This document shows positions 56,753 through 64,000 of a stretch of DNA of 64,000 nt, one piece after another. Both the position numbers and the translations under genes were made by a program. Source of the DNA: Thozetella sp. PMI_491 (taxonomy: Eukaryota > Ascomycota > Sordariomycetes > Chaetosphaeriales > Chaetosphaeriaceae); assembly GCA_021432635.1 (NCBI GenBank), contig MU270025.1:579244-643243 (forward strand), given 5' to 3'. Every line of letters starts with the position of its first letter. The first letter of the stretch is position 1. The notes under the pieces were generated by a model that saw nothing but the letters and a program-made list of their open reading frames with translations, was not told the origin of the DNA and made no database searches.

Positions 56753-58758
56753 ATGGCCACCATCGTGCAGCCTCTCACGGAGAATGTGCAGCGCAGCCAT
56801 GTGACGCACGTCAGTCCGAGCGAGGGCAAGCGAACGTGGAAGAGCTACTTCTGGGATTCGTGGGACAAGTCCCCCGAGGAGCAGCGTCTGGTCCTTAAGC
56901 TGGATCTCACGCTTCTCACGTTCGGTTGCCTAGGCACTTTTATCAAGTACTTGGACCGATCTAACATCAACTCTGCCTTCGTCTCAGGTATGAAGGAGGA
57001 TTTGGGCTTATACGGCAACGAGCTTAATTACGCGAATACGGCTTATGCTATTGCCAATGTGCGTCTCTCGCAGATACATTCATAGGACTTAGCTAACCGA
57101 CGTTTGATCAGATCATTGGCCTTTGGCCCGTCAACTTAGCCCTAACTCGGTCTAATCCGAAGTGGTTCATTCCCTTCCTCGAACTCGGCTGGACTATCTG
57201 GTACGTTGACATCATTACCGGCCCTTAATGTCCCACTGACCCTCGTCATTCCCTAGTACCTTCGCCCAGTCGGTCATGAAGACTCCCCTGCAGATGTATG
57301 CTATCCGCTTCATCTTGGGGCTTTTCGAGACGTGAGTTCGAAATCCTTCCCTAGGTTACTTGAGCAGCCACTGAATTGTCGCAGCGGTCACTTTTCAGCG
57401 AGTAAGCAAATGCAATGCTGGCACTATATTTTCTCCAGCTAATTGCTAAGTTTCATACCTATGTGGGAGTTGGTACCGAAAGGAAGAGCTCGGCAAGGTG
57501 CGACCTAGTCAGTTATCAGTGGCTCGCCGGTAATAGCTAACGTAGACTAGCGAATCGCGATCGTAAACATCGCCACAGCAATCGGCCCAATGTTTAGCTC
57601 CTATCTACAAGCAGCTGCATACACAGGCCTCAATAATGTTCACGGGATGAAGGGCTGGCAGTGGGTATGTTTACCCCAAAATAGCCTAACCCAAGAGGCA
57701 GGATGGTGATTAACTCGGTCAGCTCTTCATTATCGACGGTGTCATATCTCTCGGCATCATCATTCCACAATGCTTCTTCTTTCCCGACACACCGGCTCGG
57801 CAGAAGCCAGACCTCGTCTTCACCGAGGCAGAGATCGAGCTCGCGCGCGACCGAAACCCGAAGGAAGGGCGTGTGAAGCAAGGAAAGTTCACGAAGCAGC
57901 AAGTACGGCGCTGGCTCATGACCCCGGATATCTGGCTGTTGTGGGTGTTATCGGTGTAAGTCAGGGAGAACCAGTGCTGACCTCAAGCTTGAGAGCTTGA
58001 CTGACCTAGCGTCCAGCTGCAACTCGATTGGTAGCCAGCCAGCCAATTCCATGGCGTTCTGGCTGAAGGCATGGATTTCCATCGTACCGGGGTCCTTCAC
58101 TGTCGACGAAATCAGTAAGACTGCCCCGCTGCCGCCTCAGAAATTGGCAATCATGTGGCGCGCTGCAGAGCTGACATGAGCGCCGCGAGCAGACAACTAC
58201 ACAACGCCAATCCAAGCCATAACTGTGGTATGGACCTTGCTATTTGCCTGGTCGAGCGACACCTGGCTGCGTGGCCGCCGATGGCCCCTCATCTGCTTTG
58301 CCGCGCTCCTCCAAGGCATCATCAGCGTGTCTCTGGCCGCCACGCCCGTCTTTGCGGTCAACAAGGCTCCCCGATGGTTCCTATACTACATGAGCAACAC
58401 GCAGCAGGCAAGCAGCAGCATGTTCTGGGCCTGGACGCAGGACACACTCTCGGGCGACCCGGCGACCCGCGCGTGGGCCTCGGCCGGCTTGAATGTGTGG
58501 GCGTGGACATGCCAGGCTACGATACCTCTGGGCGTGTTCCAGACCATCGATCAGCCAGCGGTGGTCAGCGGAAACTGGACGGCTGCTGGGTTCAGTTTCT
58601 TGGCCGTGTTTACTGCCTTGACTCTCGCTTGGATTCAGGAGCGCCCCAGGCCGGTCCGCGACGATATTGACCAGCCAAGGACCGGCGATGTAGTCGAGGC
58701 TTCCTCCGAGGAAGAGGAGGCTGCCGCACCTAAGAAGACGACAGTAAATGTCAAATAA
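56753..58758 (+). CDS. MFS permease of the Dal5/Seo1 (ACS) family
   Basis: Nine exons encode 514 aa: 56753-57058, 57112-57200, 57257-57331, 57385-57401, 57451-57497, 57551-57664, 57723-57955, 58017-58114 and 58193-58758. Typical ACS motifs are [41 protein letters not shown]-like, and [21 protein letters not shown], which appears only after splicing a 17 bp exon. About twelve TM segments can be seen. The closest characterised group, Dal5/Seo1/Tna1, imports allantoate, ureidosuccinate, nicotinate or sulfonate-like compounds. The substrate is unknown. The C-terminus is short and acidic with KKTTVNVK at the end. Confidence 0.92.
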
Positions 58759-59028
58759 CAGCTGTCTTAAAACTCCTTCTCTTGCGGGTCAAATCGGCGG
58801 CCGGAGAAGGCAAATGTTGAACTAGAACGTCACACACTAGTCACACCGCAGCGGCAGTGAGATATTGGGCAGCTAATGATTGCCACAGTTAAATGCAATC
58901 AAAGTTTAGAGATTGGTAGCCTCTACGGTTGAGTCATACGGTCTCAGCCGCTCCAGAAAATGCAAATTTGAAGCATACGAGAAAGGTGACATTGTGTTTC
59001 TTTACCTTCTGCGGACATGCAGTTGTAG

Positions 59029-60124
59029 CTAAGCCAGCTTCTTTATCATCAAAACCACACTGGCTGCCCCAGTTCGTAGCTTCACCTGGTCGTCATCCCC
59101 ATCCTTTGTCCCCAAGGCGTTTCGAAGGTGAACGAAAGTCTCTTTAATGCAGTCTTGGTCCGTACCAGCTAGATCCGGATTGGCCGCTCTCCACCGGGTC
59201 ACCATACTCGCCGTTCCGAGCGCGTTGCCCAGTTCTGCGAGGGTTTGCTCATGGCTGGCGCCAAAGAAATCGTCACCATCGGACAGGACGCCGTCCACGT
59301 CCCATTCTCTGCGGAGGAAGGAAGCCTTGTCAAATTCGGACACGCCACAGTGCCAAGGGAGGGGAAGCGATGCATAGAGGGACCGGGACGCGCGGTTGGG
59401 CTCTAGGACATGAGGCGCCAGAGTCACATCCTCAAGATGGGAGAGTATCCGCTGGACTTCGGCGGCATTCGGAGTCGAGGGATCTATTTTCTTTGTTCAT
59501 CATGCCTATCCCATACCGGTGCACAACGCCTGGTGACTCGCAGACTTACGGCAGTAAAGCGAGGCGTGAGTCCATATCGCAACGGTGCCACCAGGCTTGA
59601 CGAGCTTCGCTGCTGCGGGCCAGAACTTGGCGATGTCGAACCAATGAGCCTGCATCGCGACAGTCAGCCGTCAAGGTATCGCAGCAATGAGCCAGGAAAT
59701 TTTTCATGGCTAGCCTCCTTATTGACACAGCTCTGCGTACGGGGTGACTCACAGACATGGCCGCAGTTAAGAGATCGACACTGGCCGGGGTTACGCCGTC
59801 GAGGTCTGCTATGTCCTCGGCCCCTGCGCAATGATAACGGATGCTTTCTTCCTTTGCAGTCAAGCCGCCCGCCTCTCGCGCCGTGTCGATCATCTCCCTC
59901 CCGGGGTCAACTCCCACGGCAGAATCGAAACATGGGGCCAGATCCCGCGTTGCATTGCCTGGACCGCAGCCGACGTCGAGGAGGAGGTGGGTCTGCCCGC
60001 CCGTCGCCTGGTGGTGTTGTAGGATGAAGTCATATAGAGCTGCCGAATAGCTCCCCCGGCCGGAAGCATACGCTTTGGCCTGGGCCGCGCTATACGACCG
60101 GAAGGTTGGATCGCTGGGCGCCAT
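59029..60124 (-). CDS. SAM-dependent methyltransferase (Tmt1/Crg1-like)
   Basis: Three exons (60124-59753, 59649-59550, 59483-59029) encode 308 aa. The class I fold is clear: FRSYSAAQAKAYASGR at the start, motif I LLLDVGCGPGNAT, VGVDPGREMI for the ribose-binding acid, then AEDIADL and DLLTAAMSAHWFDIAKFWPAAAKLVKPGGTVAIW after the first intron. This is the layout of trans-aconitate 3-methyltransferase-like enzymes and of the Crg1 drug-related methyltransferases. The substrate is unknown. It is convergent with the permease, 270 bp apart, and may belong to the same accessory region. Confidence 0.9.
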
Positions 60125-61249
60125 GGTTGCGTATTGCGACCGATTGTAGGCGTGATGGACAACATTGGGACTCGTTTTTGTTTAAGTCCAAGTCAGTTAT
60201 GAGATGGCCTCGAGGCGCGATGACTCATTCTGATATCGCCGCAGCGTGTTGAATACCGGACCGAAGCACTGACACCCAGGCTAGTGTCCCCACTGAACCC
60301 TCCGGCGATGAGCCAATCAGATATTGAGTCAGCCAGGAATCATGATTATCAGAGGCCATATAATACTACTCCATGAATCCCAATCTGAAGTACCTGCCGA
60401 GAGGGTATATCTCACCTTTCCTCTCTCTGAAGATGTTTAAATAGGGAGATTGACGCCGGGGATCTTAGCGCAAGCGCGCTAACCTCAGGTTTCACCGCCT
60501 TGACGAGGATTGCTTCGTCGGCGAGCTGATCAGGGAGACGGCTTGCTAAGAAGAGGTTTAGGTGAAGGTTTTCGTGAAGGTCGGTAGGGACATGGTCGGT
60601 TGAGGCTAAGTTGTACACATTCGACTGAAACTGAGGCGATTGGGGCAGAGGTTAGGCGCAACTCCTTGTGACGAAGATGGCAGTCTGTTGGACGCAGGAA
60701 CAGCGCGTTTTGCTTTCCCTGGCGTGGATATTCTCCGTAGTTAGCTGGCAGAACTACACTCAATCACCGCGTCTGTGGTGGCGTACCGCACGTAGATATG
60801 GTGTTCTTTCTAGGCATCTTCGTCCCTCTCACGATGGATGTACAATGTGGTTGCAAGTTCTGGGACCACTGAATGTTAGCGGAGAAGCGGGCGGATCGAG
60901 ATTAGGAGAGACTTATCGTGTGTGCCTGCTGGGCTGGTTCTCGCAAGGATCTGGTGGTGGGAGATGAAAGTTGATGCACTTCACGTGTGTGCACATGTGA
61001 CTGCCAAATGGGACAACAGGCATTTTTGTCTCTACCGGGTGTAGTGTTGCTATCTACATGAGAGGCGTCCCCGTGCCATGCCAGTGTCCCCTTCTGCCCA
61101 AGAACCGAATCCCAGGCGGGTGTAATCGAAACATACGATGCGAGTCCGTCTAGTCAAAGAAAGCTGCGGCATCATGCAAGCCGTGAGAGAGTAATCCGTT
61201 GAGAGTTTACCGAAGATGTGCGTCAAGTCGAAGAGGTGATTATTAATCT
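60125..61249. other. Intergenic, methyltransferase promoter and helicase 3' flank
   Basis: About 1.1 kb without a supported gene. Short frames on both strands show no motifs. Confidence 0.5.
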
Positions 61250-64000
61250 TTACCAACCATCATTATCGTTGAAGTTGCTGGTTCCTGCGCCCCAGTCGCC
61301 TTGATCGTTCTGGCCCTGATTGAAGTCGCTGGTTCCTGCGCCCCAGGCGCCTTGATCGTCCTGGTTCTGGGTATCGTCGACCGGGGCATCCTCGGGCATG
61401 CCTCCGGCGAGAACGGTCTCCAGGACTCTACGCTCATTGTCCTTTTTGTCCGGAAGTGTACGCATCGCAGTGTGCGTGAGAGGCTTGATCTGCGTCGCCT
61501 TTTTGCGGTCACACTCCTTTGCGATGTGACCAGGTTCCTTGCAAAAGTTGCAGACTTGAGGCTCGGGGCAGTCTGCGACGGAATGTCCTGTCTGCTGGCA
61601 TCGCCGACAAACTCGCAAGGGACAATCCCGCTTGATGTGGCCCACTTCTTGGCAACCACGGCAGACCACAGTGTTCTTTTTCGGCTGCGTACAGTCGCGC
61701 TTTGCGTGGCCAGTCTCGCCACAGTTAAAGCAGGCCTTCTTTGGACATTCTGAACGATCATGTCCAATTCCTCCACAAGCTTCACAAGGCCGCAGCGGGC
61801 AGAACTTCATGTCGTGATCCCCGTAGCAAGTCCTGCATCCAGTGGTGCAAGCGATATCGAAATGTCCCTTCGCCCCACAGATTGAGCAAATGATCGGCCG
61901 TCGGCAAGCGTCAGCGATGTGATCAGTTCCTTGGCAGCGGTAACAGGGAATGGGACTCATGCATTCGTTGGAGAGATGTCCCTTCTCACGGCAATTGTGG
62001 CAGAATCGCGGCTTCTCTGGGTTGAATGCGGGCGCAATCAATGCGTCGGTCGGGAAGCCGATCGGCTCGGTGCAGGAAGGTCCATGGTTCGCTCCTGGTG
62101 TTTCGCAGACGGGGCAGACGCTGATCCTCACGACAGCACCGCTCTGGCTAAGCTCACCGTGGATGCGTCGGAGGAGCTTGGCGCGAGGCTCGACATCCTT
62201 CTTGTTCTGCCACCCCACGAATGTGCCACGGTTGAGAAGGATGATCTCAGCTTGTATGCCGCGCGTGAGCGAAAGGCAATGGCGAGCACTATCCCCAGTG
62301 AAACCTGGATCCTGTGTTCGGACAAGGTCGACAAAAACTAGGTCTGCTTCGTCGCCTTGCGATGAGTCGAGGGTCTTCATCCTGACCCGTTTGGCATTCT
62401 CTAGGGTGATCAAACCGAACTCGATGGCCCGGTCAAATAAGCTGGAGATGACGGCAAGCTGGGCGCGGTAATAGGGAAGGACGAGAATTTTGGCCGGAGT
62501 TCCGTCGATTGCGCGCAGCTGCTCGAGCTCGAGGATCTCCACGAGCTCGTTTAGGATCCATTTTGCATGTCCGAGGTTGACCTTGGATGTACCTGCTGAC
62601 CGCATCACAGAACCAGGGAATTCTACCAAGATTCGGTTCTGTGTGTTGGGGAGGCCGGGGACAATGGTCTTGAGATAGTCGTTGAAAGCGAAGACACTGT
62701 TTGGATATACAGTTAACCGGTTCCCCGATCGCATATGTCCACGGTAGATGAGCTTGGATGGCAGACGATCAAGTTGCGCGTACTGGCGGTGATTGATTGC
62801 CAAGTACGAGTCGATTGCCCCCGCATCTAGAGCGCGACCGATAGTCGAGTATTCCACCTGGCAAACCCATGGATTGCTTGACTGTGCCTCATTCTCTATA
62901 GTGTGGTCGACCGTACGGAATGGCTTGAGCTGGCACGGGTCTCCAACAACGATCCAACGGGAATCGTACCACGCCATAGTCAGGAGAAGCTCGGTCTCCC
63001 TCAAACGCCCTCCCTCGTCGACAAGTACCAACTCGGGTGTAACGCAGTCGATTACGATCATGTTTGCAATCGTGACTGGTGTCGTGCAAATAATACCCCA
63101 AAAGTTGGAGAGTGTGTCGCGGTAGAGCGTTTTGATCGACGACTTGAGTTCGCGCCGTTGCTCCTTGGTGAGCTCGTTGGGGTTGTTGAGGTAGCTGACA
63201 AGGGACTCGTAGTTTTCGCGATGTTCGTTGAGGTATCGGAGAGCATGACCCTGCAACGACAGGTTCTGGCAGCTGGGTCGCTTGTCTCGGTGACGACGCT
63301 GCTTCTCAGTCATCTCCTTGGCTAGCTTCGCGATTTGGTACTCAGCAAGAAACTTAGCTACGTCCGTGGCACCGGTCGTTGCTTCCTCGATGGCCGAGCG
63401 GCTTGGCATCTCATCGCTAGGCACTTCACTCTGACTGCGAGGGAAGAATCTGTCAATTTCACGGTCGGTTGCAAATAGACTCATGATTGACACCGTAGCG
63501 TCGAGCTTCAATGCATCAAGCTTTTTGGTCAGCCTGGACGCCATCGTATAAACTGCATCGTTGTTGTTGACGATGTAGAGAACCTGTTTTTTACTAAGGC
63601 GCAACTCGTCGTCCGTGGAGTTGCCGTAGAACGTCGAAAGCATAATCGACTCGAGGAAGTGCGTCTTGCCACATGCAGCGACGCCGGGGATAAATTTGAC
63701 TCCGGCAGGCAACTTGGAGAGATTCCTAAACGCCGTCTTTTTGGCTTCATCCATATCATTGACTCTCTCGAGCAGCCAAGCAGCAGATTCGTCGTACCGG
63801 ACGTTTCGGAACTCCGGTATGTCGAAGAGATTCACTGTTGGGAAGCGCGTGTGATCGAAGTCCATGAGATAATGATAGGCATCGAGGGAGCGCTGTGAAG
63901 GTTTCTTCGGCTGTGCGCTTGCGGGATGCTTCAGGGCATTGATGGCGTTGATCTCTGCCCGGATGCCTCGATCTGAGAAAACCCGCTTGAACGTTGCCTT
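61250..64000 (-). CDS. SF1 (Upf1-like) helicase with zinc-knuckle array, 5' partial
   Basis: The frame is open from the window edge (codon at 64000-63998) to the stop at 61250, at least 916 aa; the true start lies outside. The helicase part has Walker A GVAACGKTHFLES, motif II LVLVDEGGRLRE (DEGG), motif III VVGDPCQLKPF, a motif V RMKTLDSSQGDEADLV and motif VI CLSLTRGIQAE. These place it among Upf1/Dna2-type SF1 proteins. After it come about nine CCHC-type knuckles (CHNCREKGHLSNEC, CYRCQGTDHIADAC, CSICGAKGHFDIAC, a variant CRTCYGDHDMKFC, CEACGGIGHDRSEC, CFNCGETGHAKRDC, CRGCQEVGHIKRDC, CRRCQQTGHSVADC, CNFCKEPGHIAKEC). The end repeats DDQGAWGAGTSDF / NDQGDWGAGTSNF. Probably an RNA-binding helicase; no intron is seen in this part. 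Confidence 0.88.
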   Translation of the reverse strand, partial: KATFKRVFSDRGIRAEINAINALKHPASAQPKKPSQRSLDAYHYLMDFDHTRFPTVNLFDIPEFRNVRYDESAAWLLERVNDMDEAKKTAFRNLSKLPAGVKFIPGVAACGKTHFLESIMLSTFYGNSTDDELRLSKKQVLYIVNNNDAVYTMASRLTKKLDALKLDATVSIMSLFATDREIDRFFPRSQSEVPSDEMPSRSAIEEATTGATDVAKFLAEYQIAKLAKEMTEKQRRHRDKRPSCQNLSLQGHALRYLNEHRENYESLVSYLNNPNELTKEQRRELKSSIKTLYRDTLSNFWGIICTTPVTIANMIVIDCVTPELVLVDEGGRLRETELLLTMAWYDSRWIVVGDPCQLKPFRTVDHTIENEAQSSNPWVCQVEYSTIGRALDAGAIDSYLAINHRQYAQLDRLPSKLIYRGHMRSGNRLTVYPNSVFAFNDYLKTIVPGLPNTQNRILVEFPGSVMRSAGTSKVNLGHAKWILNELVEILELEQLRAIDGTPAKILVLPYYRAQLAVISSLFDRAIEFGLITLENAKRVRMKTLDSSQGDEADLVFVDLVRTQDPGFTGDSARHCLSLTRGIQAEIILLNRGTFVGWQNKKDVEPRAKLLRRIHGELSQSGAVVRISVCPVCETPGANHGPSCTEPIGFPTDALIAPAFNPEKPRFCHNCREKGHLSNECMSPIPCYRCQGTDHIADACRRPIICSICGAKGHFDIACTTGCRTCYGDHDMKFCPLRPCEACGGIGHDRSECPKKACFNCGETGHAKRDCTQPKKNTVVCRGCQEVGHIKRDCPLRVCRRCQQTGHSVADCPEPQVCNFCKEPGHIAKECDRKKATQIKPLTHTAMRTLPDKKDNERRVLETVLAGGMPEDAPVDDTQNQDDQGAWGAGTSDFNQGQNDQGDWGAGTSNFNDNDGW

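Overview
The window is nuclear DNA of a filamentous ascomycete (Pezizomycotina). The gene content points to a Sordariomycete, but no marker here fixes the genus. The evidence is short introns (about 49-100 bp, rarely longer) with GT...AG ends and CTAAC/CTGAC branch points, GC-rich coding exons, pyrimidine-rich leaders, and fungus-specific families (HsbA, DUF7053, Zn2Cys6 regulators, ChAPs, GH93). I rebuilt gene models by hand from frame, splice sites and family motifs. The exon lengths of every multi-exon model sum to a whole reading frame. No tRNA, rRNA, CRISPR array, intact transposon or virus-like element was seen.

Layout. 0.5-12.5 kb holds a FAR-17a/AIG1-like membrane protein (-), the signal peptidase subunit Sec11 (+), a four-TM MARVEL-like protein (+), an HsbA-type cell-wall protein (+), a four-exon small secreted Cys-rich protein (-) and an AIF/FSP1-like oxidoreductase (+). 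14-33 kb is a housekeeping block: an acidic nuclear protein (-), a TBC RabGAP (+), an E2 ubiquitin-conjugating enzyme (-), the histone-gene regulator Hir3 (-), divergent from it a ChAPs exomer adaptor (+). 33.4-49.8 kb holds a dual-specificity phosphatase (-), an orphan Cys-rich protein (-), an aldo-keto reductase (+), a HIT hydrolase (-) divergent from RNA polymerase subunit Rpb12 (+), the Pol II assembly GTPase Gpn1/Npa3 (-), a DUF7053 protein (+), a SET-domain protein with a predicted signal peptide (-) and a secreted GH93 arabinanase (-).

52.5-60.1 kb looks like an accessory metabolic cassette: a Zn2Cys6 regulator (+), a TauD-type dioxygenase (-), a divergent Dal5/Seo1-type permease (+) sharing its upstream region, and a SAM methyltransferase (-). 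The right edge is occupied by a large SF1 (Upf1-like) helicase with a C-terminal array of about nine zinc knuckles (-), cut off at its N-terminus by the window end.

Functional links: Rpb12 and Gpn1 (Pol II subunit and Pol II assembly/import factor) lie tail to tail. Hir3 and the ChAPs gene share a 605 bp promoter. The dioxygenase and permease are the best candidate for one substrate-uptake-and-oxidation pathway. The long gene-free stretches (14.9-18.2, 9.2-11.1, 49.8-52.5, 41.4-43.2 kb) hold low-complexity tracts and small tandem repeats only.
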